Shown here piece by piece: positions 24,170 to 31,581 of a DNA stretch of 64,000 nt. The position numbers and the translations under genes are program-made. The stretch lies in contig NZ_JAJSOH010000001.1 of the NCBI RefSeq assembly GCF_021277265.1, positions 124,001-188,000 of the forward strand. The letters are read 5' to 3'. Position 1 is the first letter of the stretch. Each line of letters starts with the position of its first letter. The DNA is from Kineosporia rhizophila. Lineage in GTDB: Bacteria > Actinomycetota > Actinomycetes > Actinomycetales > Kineosporiaceae. The notes beneath the pieces were generated by a model, which was given only the letters and a program-made list of their open reading frames with translations, was not told where the DNA came from and did no database searches.

Positions 24170-24967
24170 GTGGTGACCGAGCAGTTGCGCCGGCTGGGTA
24201 GACGCCGAGGTCAAGTGCAGGAACAGCCCCCTGCGGAGATCCCCCCCGCCGACGCCAAGCTGCTCGAGCAGGCCAAGTCCCGTCAGCGCCTGGAGCAGAA
24301 CTTCGAGGCGTTCCCGCCCCGGACCGAGCGCATCGGCCAGCACATCAAGACCATGCTGGGTAAATCCGGGGTGAAGGGTGGGCGAATTCTCGAGATCGGT
24401 GGGCGCGCCAACCCCTACAAGGACTGGTTCCCCGGTTTCGAGTACAACGCCCTCGACCTGGAGATCTCCGAGCCCGGGGTGATCCAGGGCGACATCACCA
24501 ACTGCCCCGAGATCGAGTCCGAGAGCTTCGACGCGATCATCAGCGTCGACGTCTTCGAGCACATCCGGGAGCCGTGGCTGGCCGGGCCGGAGATCACCCG
24601 GCTGCTGAAGCCGGGCGGCTTCACCTACCACTCCACCCTGTTCAGCTGGCGCTACCACCCCTGCCCGGTCGACTACTGGCGCTACACCCCCGAGGCGCTG
24701 TCGTTCATCTTCCAGGACCTGCGGGTGATGCAGGCCCAGTTCGACACCGTGGAGCGGCGGCGCAACCTGGTCGGCAAGGGCAAGCACAAGCTCGAGCCGG
24801 ACGCGTTCGGCGGCTGGCGGGAGAACTGGCGGGTCTTCTACGCCGGGGTCAAGAACGACCCGAACGCCCCCAAGGGCGTCGGCGCGCTGACCGCGCAGCA
24901 GCAGGCCGAGGCCGACCAGAAGGCGCTGCGCGACAACCCGTACGGCAAGCCCACCGAAGAGCAGTAG
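24170..24967 (+). CDS. class I SAM-dependent methyltransferase
   Basis: Methyltransferase of about 265 residues: motif I I-L-E-I-G-G-R-A-N-P near residue 70, the acidic post-motif L-D-L-E near 96, D-V-F-E-H near 128 and L-L-K-P-G-G near 148. It resembles methyltransferases found in cell-surface glycan clusters, and the divergent glycosyltransferase supports a role in glycan modification (inference). GTG 24170 is chosen for its GGAGG 6 nt upstream; GTG 24173 is as good, and an ATG at 24131 lacks a ribosome site. A Gln/Ala/Lys-rich tail ends the protein. Confidence 0.8.
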   Translation: MVTEQLRRLGRRRGQVQEQPPAEIPPADAKLLEQAKSRQRLEQNFEAFPPRTERIGQHIKTMLGKSGVKGGRILEIGGRANPYKDWFPGFEYNALDLEISEPGVIQGDITNCPEIESESFDAIISVDVFEHIREPWLAGPEITRLLKPGGFTYHSTLFSWRYHPCPVDYWRYTPEALSFIFQDLRVMQAQFDTVERRRNLVGKGKHKLEPDAFGGWRENWRVFYAGVKNDPNAPKGVGALTAQQQAEADQKALRDNPYGKPTEEQ

Positions 24968-24982
24968 AAGCAGAGCACCAGC

Positions 24983-25010
24983 AGAGCCCGGGCCCGGCGG
25001 CCCGGGCTCT
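24983..25010 (+). terminator. hairpin terminator after the methyltransferase gene
   Basis: The 12-bp perfect stem AGAGCCCGGGCC/GGCCCGGGCTCT with loop CGGC is 16 nt after the stop. Its right arm forms the first unit of a short tandem repeat. Confidence 0.8.
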
Positions 25011-25048
25011 GTCATGCCCGGGCTCTGTCATGCCGGGACTCTGTCGTG
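25001..25048. repeat. three tandem 16-bp repeats
   Basis: CCCGGGCTCTGTCATG occurs twice without change (25001-25016, 25017-25032) and once more with changes (25033-25048). It probably arose by slippage from the terminator arm. Confidence 0.75.
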
Positions 25049-25130
25049 TCACGTCTGCTCCTACCCGGGTCTGACGCCGAATGGGGAGCAGATCAGCCGC
25101 GGGTCTGACGTGCGGCCGGGCCGCCGAACG

Positions 25131-25136
25131 TACGGT
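25131..25136 (+). promoter_or_regulatory. candidate -10 (TACGGT) of the kinase-regulator operon
   Basis: TACGGT ends 6 nt before GTG 25143; no ribosome site lies between, so the mRNA is probably leaderless. Confidence 0.45.
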
Positions 25137-25142
25137 GGCCGG

Positions 25143-26336
25143 GTGAGTCAGGCGAGCGAGGACATCCCCCGGGTGGAGGCCACCTACCAGTGGCTGCGCC
25201 TGCACCCCTTCGAGGTGGACAGTGCCGCCGCAGCCCTGGCCGCGCTGGCGATGCTGTTCATCGCCCTCGTGGGCGGGCCGGTCACGATCTCCTGGCTGCC
25301 CACCATCGTGATGGTCGGCGCCCTGGCCTGGCGCCGCCGACGTCCGCTGCGCTCGGCGCTGGCCGTGGCGGCGGCCGGGTTCGTCGTGATGCTCAGTGCC
25401 GAGTCCATGTACCTGCTGGTCGCCACGCTCGCGGTGTTCTGCTCGCTGTACGCGGTGACCGCCTACGGCCCCCGCTGGGCCGGCTGGACCGGCGCCGTGA
25501 TCGCCTGGCTGGCCGGCGGCGTGACGATGAGCTTCCAGGGCATCATCTCCGGCGGCGCCGACACCCCGTTCGCGCTCACCTTCACCGCCACCGTGCTGTT
25601 CGGGATCTGGGCGCTGGGCCGGATGCGCCGGCTGCGGCTGCGGGACGAGGCCCGGCTGGAGGAACGGGCCCGGCTGCTGGAGTCCGAGGCCGAGCAGCAG
25701 GCCCAGCTGGCCGCTACGGCCGAGCGGGCCCGGATCGCCCGGGAGATGCACGACGTCGTAGCGCACTCACTGTCGGTGACGATTTCGCAGGCCGACGGTG
25801 GCCGATATGCCGCACAGCACAACCCCGAGGCGGCTATCACCGCACTTGAGACCATTTCCGCCACCGGCCGGCAGGCTCTGGCCGACATGCGGGCCCTGCT
25901 CGGAGTGCTGCGCGACGACAGTACCCAGCAGCTCACCCCGCAACCGGACACCGAGGCGATCAAGGATCTGGTCGACCAGGTCCGTGGCAGCGGGCTGACC
26001 GTGACCCTGGAGGTGCTCGGCGAGCCGGTGGTGCTCCCGGCCGGGCCCGGGCTGGCCGCCTACCGCATCGTTCAGGAGTCGCTGACCAACGTGCTCAAGC
26101 ACGCCGGGCCTAGCGCCGAGGCCCGGGTCCGCCTGATGTGGCTCAGCGAGGCGCTGGAGATCCGGGTCGAGGACGACGGCCGGGGCGCGGCCGCCACCCC
26201 GGCCACCCCTGGCAGTCAGGGGCTGATCGGGATGCGCGAAAGGGCGACGTTGTACGGCGGGCAGCTGGAGGCCGGGCCTCGGCAGGGCGGTGGGTTCGGA
26301 GTCCGGGCGTATCTGCCCTACCGTCAGAACCCGTGA
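25143..26336 (+). CDS. sensor histidine kinase (HisKA_3/NarL-type)
   Basis: Membrane histidine kinase of 397 residues. Four to five membrane helices span about residues 30-160, a coiled-coil linker (RLRDEARLEERARLLESEAEQQ) follows, then the HisKA_3 box E-M-H-D-V-V-A-H-S-L near residue 205 with the phospho-accepting His, and a HATPase_c domain with E-D-D-G-R-G and G-L-I-G-M-R-E-R. It has no large extracytoplasmic domain, so it may sense the membrane or the adjacent transporter. It overlaps the response regulator gene (GTGA, 26333-26336), and an ABC transporter follows. This layout is typical of envelope-stress or antimicrobial-resistance modules. Confidence 0.92.
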   Translation: MSQASEDIPRVEATYQWLRLHPFEVDSAAAALAALAMLFIALVGGPVTISWLPTIVMVGALAWRRRRPLRSALAVAAAGFVVMLSAESMYLLVATLAVFCSLYAVTAYGPRWAGWTGAVIAWLAGGVTMSFQGIISGGADTPFALTFTATVLFGIWALGRMRRLRLRDEARLEERARLLESEAEQQAQLAATAERARIAREMHDVVAHSLSVTISQADGGRYAAQHNPEAAITALETISATGRQALADMRALLGVLRDDSTQQLTPQPDTEAIKDLVDQVRGSGLTVTLEVLGEPVVLPAGPGLAAYRIVQESLTNVLKHAGPSAEARVRLMWLSEALEIRVEDDGRGAAATPATPGSQGLIGMRERATLYGGQLEAGPRQGGGFGVRAYLPYRQNP

Positions 26337-27154
26337 GCGAACCCACAGACAACCCGGCCACCCCGATCCGGGTCGCGCTGGTGGACGACCAGCAACTGGT
26401 CCGGGCCGGCTTCCGGATGGTGATCGACTCCCAGCCGGACCTGTCCGTGCTGGTCGAGGCGGCCAACGGGGAAGAGGCGGTGACCCGGCTGAGCGGCACC
26501 GCGGTGGACGTGGTGCTGATGGACGTCCGGATGCCGAAGATGGACGGGATCGAGGCCACCCGCCGGATCGTCGCACTGCCGCAGGCTCCCAAGGTGGTCG
26601 TGCTGACCACGTTCGACCTGGACGAGTACGTGATGTCGGCGATCGGCGCCGGGGCCAGCGGCTTCCTGCTCAAGGACGCCCCGCCCGAGGAGATGCTGGC
26701 CGCGGTGCGCACGGTGTTCGCCGGCGACGCGGTGATCGGCGCCAGTTCCACCCGCCGGCTGCTGCACCACATCGGCCCGATGCTGGCCAACGGCACCGCC
26801 GAGTCGGTGCTGGGCGCCCCGGTGCTGGACCCGGGCACCCCGCCGCCCGCAAACGTCCCCAAGGGCTTCTCGGTCGCCTCGGGTGTGCCGAACCCGGCCG
26901 AGGCCCTGGCCCAGGCGCCCTCCCCCGGCCCGGACAACCCGATGCCCCGGGTGCTGGCCGACCTCACCCCGCGCGAGTACGAGGTGTTCGTGCTGATGGC
27001 CAACGGCCTGAGCAACGCCGAGATTGCCTCGCACTTCGTGGTTTCCGAGGCCACGGTGAAGACCCACGTGGGCCGGGTGCTGACCAAGACGGCGGCCCGC
27101 GACCGGGTGCAGATCGTGGTGCTCGCCTACCAGCTGGGCATCGTGCGGCCCTAG
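26333..27154 (+). CDS. response regulator, NarL/LuxR family
   Basis: A 273-residue regulator. The receiver domain (residues 12-125) has the acidic pair L-V-D-D-Q near 17, the phosphorylatable Asp in V-L-M-D-V-R-M-P near 63 and Lys in F-L-L-K-D-A near 112. The C-terminal LuxR-type helix-turn-helix (L-T-P-R-E-Y-E-V-F, then S-E-A-T-V-K-T-H) is at 210-270. The linker between them, about 70 residues and rich in Pro/Ala, is longer than usual. GTG start overlaps the kinase stop, so the two are co-translated. The likely target is the ABC transporter operon that begins 161 bp downstream. Confidence 0.93.
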   Translation: MSEPTDNPATPIRVALVDDQQLVRAGFRMVIDSQPDLSVLVEAANGEEAVTRLSGTAVDVVLMDVRMPKMDGIEATRRIVALPQAPKVVVLTTFDLDEYVMSAIGAGASGFLLKDAPPEEMLAAVRTVFAGDAVIGASSTRRLLHHIGPMLANGTAESVLGAPVLDPGTPPPANVPKGFSVASGVPNPAEALAQAPSPGPDNPMPRVLADLTPREYEVFVLMANGLSNAEIASHFVVSEATVKTHVGRVLTKTAARDRVQIVVLAYQLGIVRP

Positions 27155-27315
27155 GCGGTGCGTAATCCCCCGGGACTACGGCCGCGACCGGGGTCATCCC
27201 ACGGGCTGACGCCCGGCGGCCGACCCGGATCATCCCGCGGCGCGATGTGCCCGGGACCCCCTGGTCAATAGCTTCTTCCTCAGAGACGAATGTCCTTTCC
27301 TGAGGAGGAGAACCG

Positions 27316-28107
27316 ATGTCCTGGACCTCGGCCCAGCAGACCCAGCCGGGTCACGCCGGTGAGTACGGCCGGCCCCAGACCCGCGAGACCGCCGTCCGGG
27401 CGCTCGGTGTGCAGAAGGTCTACGGCCGCGGCGAGAACCAGGTCGCGGCCCTGCGCGGGGTGGACGTGAGCTTCGAGAAGGGCGCGTTCACGGCGATCAT
27501 GGGCCCCTCCGGCTCCGGCAAGTCGACCCTGATGCACGTCCTGGCCGGCCTGGACACCGTCTCGGCCGGGAAGGTCTTCCTCGGCGACACAGAACTCACC
27601 AGCCTGAACGACGCCAAGCTGACCCGGCTGCGGCGCGACCGGATCGGCTTCGTGTTCCAGGCCTTCAACCTGATCCCGGCGCTGAACGCCAAGGCCAACA
27701 TCGAACTGCCGCTCACGCTGGCCCGGCGCTCGCCCGACCAGCAGTGGTACGACGACATCGTCCAGCGCCTGGGGCTCACCCAGCGGCTCACCCACCGCCC
27801 CAGCGAACTGTCCGGCGGCCAGCAGCAGCGGGTGGCCATCGCCCGGGCCCTGCTCCCCCGCCCCGACGTGGTTTTCGCCGACGAGCCCACCGGCAACCTC
27901 GACTCCACGGCCGGTGCCGAGGTGCTGAGCATGCTGCGGGCCAGTGTGCGCGAGACCGGGCAGACCGTGGTGATGGTGACCCACGACCCGGTCGCCGCCT
28001 CCTACGCCGACCGCGTGGTGCTGCTGGCCGACGGCGCGATCGCCGGCGAGCTGTTCTCCCCGACCACCGACAGCGTGCTCGACGCGCTGCGTCACCTGGG
28101 AGGCTGA
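27316..28107 (+). CDS. ABC transporter ATP-binding protein (MacB/LolD type)
   Basis: ATPase of 263 residues with Walker A G-P-S-G-S-G-K-S near residue 65, signature L-S-G-G-Q-Q-Q-R near 170 and Walker B V-V-F-A-D-E-P-T-G-N near 188, the last being typical of the MacB/LolD group. The first 30 residues are a variable Gln/Thr-rich extension. ATG follows GAGGAGGAG by 5 nt. The 161-bp gap after the response regulator is the probable target promoter of that regulator. It pairs with the FtsX-type permease 3 nt downstream. Confidence 0.93.
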   Translation: MSWTSAQQTQPGHAGEYGRPQTRETAVRALGVQKVYGRGENQVAALRGVDVSFEKGAFTAIMGPSGSGKSTLMHVLAGLDTVSAGKVFLGDTELTSLNDAKLTRLRRDRIGFVFQAFNLIPALNAKANIELPLTLARRSPDQQWYDDIVQRLGLTQRLTHRPSELSGGQQQRVAIARALLPRPDVVFADEPTGNLDSTAGAEVLSMLRASVRETGQTVVMVTHDPVAASYADRVVLLADGAIAGELFSPTTDSVLDALRHLGG

Positions 28108-28110
28108 CCG

Positions 28111-30651
28111 ATGCTCGCGCTCAGCCTGGCGCAGCTGCGCACCCAGGCCCACCGCCTGATCGCGACCGCTCTGGCGATCATCATCGCGGTCGGTTTCGTG
28201 GTGGCCACCCTGGTGCTCAACTCCACCTTCCGCAACACCGTCTTCGGCGCCCTCACCAGCCAGTACCGGACCACCGACGGGGTGGTCGCGTTCGACTGGA
28301 ACACCGGCGGCGAGCTGCCCACCGAACAGCAGTGGACGAAGTTCGGCGAGCAGATCTCGCAGCTGCCCGAGGTGGCCGCCGTGGCCGTCGACCACACCGC
28401 CTACGTGAACACCCGTGAGGTGGGCGCCGACGGCTACCGCTACGCCCAGGTGCAGTCCCTGGCCGAGGGCGAACTGCGCTGGCAGAAGCTGGAGTCCGGC
28501 ACCTGGCCGCAGGGGCCGGGCCAGGTCGTCGCCGCCCCCAGCGGCGATCTGGAGGTCGGCACCCGGATCGAGATGCAGATCCAGGCCGCCTTCGACAACG
28601 AGGGCAACGAGACCGCCCCGGCCCGTTCCGTCGAGGCCACCGTGGTCGGCCTGACCGACCGCGCCTCCGGTATCAGCGCCATGGGCGGCGGGCAGTTCTG
28701 GACCACTCCGGAGCAGGCCGCCGACTGGAACGCCACCGAGGTCGACGCGATCCGGGTGGCCGCGGCCTCCGGGGTCGACCCGGCCGACCTGGTCGAGAAG
28801 GTCCGTACCGAGCTGGACGGCTCCAAGGCCGGTCAGACGCTGACCGTGCGCACCGGCGACGAGGAGTCCGAGGAGGCGGCCAACAACCTGGCCAGCGGAA
28901 GCACCGAACTGACCGCCGTGCTGCTGGTTTTCGGCGCCATCGCGGTGTTCGTCTGTGCCCTGGTGATCGCCAACACCTTCGCCGTGCTGCTGGCCCAGCG
29001 GGTGCGTGAACTGGCCCTGCTGCGGGCGATCGGCGCGGCCGGCAAGCAGTTGCGCCGGGGTGTGCTGGTGGAGTCGTTCGTGATCGGTGTGGCCGCCTCG
29101 GCGCTCGGCGTGGCCGTGGGCATCGGCCTGGCCGCCGCAGTCTCGGCGATCGCCGCCGGCTACGACCTGACGATCCCGCTGAGCGGGGTCTCGATCGGGG
29201 TGACGCCGATCCTGATCGGCATGGCGATCGGCACGGTGGTGACCATGCTGGCCGCCTTCAACCCGGCCCGCAAAGCCACCCGGGTGGCGCCCCTGGCCGC
29301 GATGCGCCCGATGGACGAGGAACCGATCACCACCCGGGCCGGCCTGTTCCGCCGGATCGCCGGGCTGATCCTGGCCGTGCCCGGGGTGGGCATCGCCTAC
29401 TACGGCGGCAAGGAGAACGACATCCTGATCGCCGCGGGCGGCGGGATGGTCACCTTCCTGGCCGTCCTCCTGCTGGCCCGCTGGCTGGTCCCGATCGCCG
29501 TCGCGGCGGTGGGCCGGGTGGTCGGCCCGGCCGGCCAGGTGCCCGGAAAGCTGGCTGCGCTCAACGCCACCCGTAACCCGCAGCGCACCGCGGCCACCGC
29601 CACCGCGCTGATCATCGGGGTCACCCTGACCACCATGATGGTGGTCGGCGCGGCCACCACCCGGGCCTCGGCCTCGGCCGCGATCGACGACAGCTTCCCC
29701 ACCGACGTGGTGGTCTACGTCGGCTCCAGCGAGAACGCCCCGACCACGCTGGCCGGCACCATCGCCGGGGTCGAGAACGTGGCCGCCGCGATGCCGGTCG
29801 AGGGCGCCTCGCTGCAGATCGGCACCATGAAGGAGAGCTGGGCCCAGGTCGTCGACCCGGCCAAGGCCGCCACCGTGGTGCGCTCCGACGACCAGGGCCT
29901 GGTGCCCCAGGCCGGCACGATCGTGCTGCCGGAGTACTACGAGAGCGAGGCCGGGGCCGCCGACGGCAAGCCGCTGGTCCTCAAGGCCAAGGGCAAGAGC
30001 ATCGAGCTCACCGCCCACGTGGTGCCCGACACCGAGATCAACAGCCCGCGGGTGGCCTCTGCCGACATCGCCCGGCTGGGCGTGAGCACGCAGCTCAGCG
30101 AGGTCTGGGCGAAGCTGGCCGACGACCTGGACAACGACGAGCGCAACGACACCCTCGACGCGGTGGCCAGCGCCGCGGCCGACGTGGACCCGGACAGCGG
30201 CCTGAGCGGCTCGGCCAACGAGCGGGCGGCGTTCGACCAGCTGCTGGACATCCTGCTGCTGATCGTCCTGGGCCTGCTGGCGGTGGCCGTGGTGATCGCG
30301 ATCATCGGGGTGGGCAACACGATGGCCCTGTCGGTGCTGGAGCGCCGTAAGGAGTCCGGGGTGCTGCGGGCCCTGGGCCTGACCCGCGGGCAGCTGCGCT
30401 GGATGCTGCTGTGGGAGGCGATGCTGATCGCCGGTGTGGCCGCCGCCATCGGCATCGTGATCGGCTCGACCTACGGCGTGCTGGCGGTGAAGGCGGTGCT
30501 GGGCAGCCAGGGCACGGTCCACATCGACATCCCGGTGCTGCAGGTGCTGGCCATCCTGGTGGCCGCGACCGTGGCCGGGGCGGTGGCCTCGGTCCTGCCC
30601 TCGCGGCGGGCGGCGAAGATCTCGCCGGTGGCCGCGATCGCCTCGGCCTGA
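28111..30651 (+). CDS. FtsX-like ABC transporter permease
   Basis: Permease of 846 residues with two FtsX/MacB-type halves. A membrane helix lies at residues 10-35, an extracytoplasmic domain at about 40-260, three helices to about 420, two more near 430-475, a second helix-plus-extracytoplasmic block (about 495-710) and three final helices. This ten-helix build is usual for actinobacterial exporters of lipoproteins or peptides. The motif E-R-K-E-S-G-V-L-R-A-L-G near residue 750 is the ATPase coupling region. Together with the ATPase it forms a mechanotransmission-type complex, probably controlled by the upstream two-component system. Confidence 0.92.
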   Translation: MLALSLAQLRTQAHRLIATALAIIIAVGFVVATLVLNSTFRNTVFGALTSQYRTTDGVVAFDWNTGGELPTEQQWTKFGEQISQLPEVAAVAVDHTAYVNTREVGADGYRYAQVQSLAEGELRWQKLESGTWPQGPGQVVAAPSGDLEVGTRIEMQIQAAFDNEGNETAPARSVEATVVGLTDRASGISAMGGGQFWTTPEQAADWNATEVDAIRVAAASGVDPADLVEKVRTELDGSKAGQTLTVRTGDEESEEAANNLASGSTELTAVLLVFGAIAVFVCALVIANTFAVLLAQRVRELALLRAIGAAGKQLRRGVLVESFVIGVAASALGVAVGIGLAAAVSAIAAGYDLTIPLSGVSIGVTPILIGMAIGTVVTMLAAFNPARKATRVAPLAAMRPMDEEPITTRAGLFRRIAGLILAVPGVGIAYYGGKENDILIAAGGGMVTFLAVLLLARWLVPIAVAAVGRVVGPAGQVPGKLAALNATRNPQRTAATATALIIGVTLTTMMVVGAATTRASASAAIDDSFPTDVVVYVGSSENAPTTLAGTIAGVENVAAAMPVEGASLQIGTMKESWAQVVDPAKAATVVRSDDQGLVPQAGTIVLPEYYESEAGAADGKPLVLKAKGKSIELTAHVVPDTEINSPRVASADIARLGVSTQLSEVWAKLADDLDNDERNDTLDAVASAAADVDPDSGLSGSANERAAFDQLLDILLLIVLGLLAVAVVIAIIGVGNTMALSVLERRKESGVLRALGLTRGQLRWMLLWEAMLIAGVAAAIGIVIGSTYGVLAVKAVLGSQGTVHIDIPVLQVLAILVAATVAGAVASVLPSRRAAKISPVAAIASA

Positions 30652-30661
30652 CCCCAGGGCA

Positions 30662-30722
30662 ACCACACGAACAGGGGACGTCGGTGCGCAAGGAGCGCAC
30701 CGACGTCCCCTGTTCGTGTGGT
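30662..30722. terminator. 28-bp perfect stem hairpin terminator
   Basis: Two perfect 28-bp arms with loop AAGGA start 10 nt after the permease stop. This is far longer than a usual factor-independent terminator, and it contains GGGGACGTCGGTG. No T-tract follows. Confidence 0.85.
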
Positions 30723-30759
30723 CGGCGGTTCTCGACAGGTTGGCCCGCGCAATCGGACT

Positions 30760-30765
30760 TACCGT
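30760..30765 (+). promoter_or_regulatory. candidate -10 (TACCGT) of the SDR gene
   Basis: It lies 7 nt before ATG 30773, without a ribosome site between. Confidence 0.4.
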
Positions 30766-30772
30766 CACCGGC

Positions 30773-31561
30773 ATGGATCTCGAACTCACCGGCCGGACCG
30801 CTCTGATCACGGGCGCCGACTCCGGCATCGGCCTGGCCACCGCCCGTCAGCTGATCGCCGAGGGGGTGCGGGTGGCGATCACCGACCAGGACCCGGAGCG
30901 GCTCGGCGCCGCGGCGGCCGAGCTGGGCGACGTGGTCGCGGTGGCCGCCGACCTGACCGTTGCGGCCGAGGTCGCCCACCTGCACAGCCAGGTGACGGCC
31001 GACCTGGGGTCCCCCGACATCCTGGTGCACGCGGCCGGGATCACCGGCGCCCAGGGGCTTTTCCACGAGATCGACGAGGACGGCTGGCAGAAGACCTTCG
31101 ACACCGACTTCTTCAGTGCCGTGCGGGTGGTGCGGGCGTTCGTCGGGCCGATGCGCGAGCGCGGCTGGGGCCGGATCGTGCTGCTGGCCTCCGAGGACGC
31201 GGTGCAGCCCTACGTGGAGGAACTGCCCTACTGCGCGGCCAAGGCCGCGGTGGTGACCCTGGCCAAGGGCCTGTCGAAGACCTACGGCCCGGACGGGGTG
31301 CTGGTCAACACCGTGTCCCCGGCCTTCATCGCCACCCCGATGACCGACGCGATGATGAAGCAGCGCGCGCAGGAGAACGGCACCAGCTTCGACGAGGCGG
31401 TCAGCAGCTTCCTGGACGAGGAGCGGCCCGGGATGGCCCTGAAGCGACGGGGCGAGGCCGGCGAGGTGGCCTCGGTGATCACCTTCCTGTGCTCCGAGCG
31501 GGCGAGCTTCGTCAACGGCAGCAACTACCGCGTGGACTCCGGATCGGTGCTCACCGTCTGA
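30773..31561 (+). CDS. short-chain dehydrogenase/reductase
   Basis: Classical SDR of 262 residues. The cofactor motif T-G-A-D-S-G-I-G is near residue 14, N-A-G is replaced by H-A-A-G-I-T near 88, the catalytic Ser is in L-L-A-S-E-D near 140, and Tyr-Lys in P-Y-C-A-A-K near 153-157. The Asp after strand 2 (I-T-D-Q-D) suggests NAD(H) preference. ATG 30773 is chosen because the fold starts there and a TACCGT hexamer precedes it; the open frame extends 57 nt upstream into the terminator. The substrate is unknown. Confidence 0.9.
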   Translation: MDLELTGRTALITGADSGIGLATARQLIAEGVRVAITDQDPERLGAAAAELGDVVAVAADLTVAAEVAHLHSQVTADLGSPDILVHAAGITGAQGLFHEIDEDGWQKTFDTDFFSAVRVVRAFVGPMRERGWGRIVLLASEDAVQPYVEELPYCAAKAAVVTLAKGLSKTYGPDGVLVNTVSPAFIATPMTDAMMKQRAQENGTSFDEAVSSFLDEERPGMALKRRGEAGEVASVITFLCSERASFVNGSNYRVDSGSVLTV

Positions 31562-31581
31562 GATGAGAGCATGGGCAGATC

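Noticed and set aside
27280..30840. 1186-codon open frame on the minus strand opposite the ABC/FtsX genes
   Set aside because: It is antisense to two well-supported genes; its product is His/Gly/Gln/Arg-rich without domains, as expected for GC-rich shadow frames.
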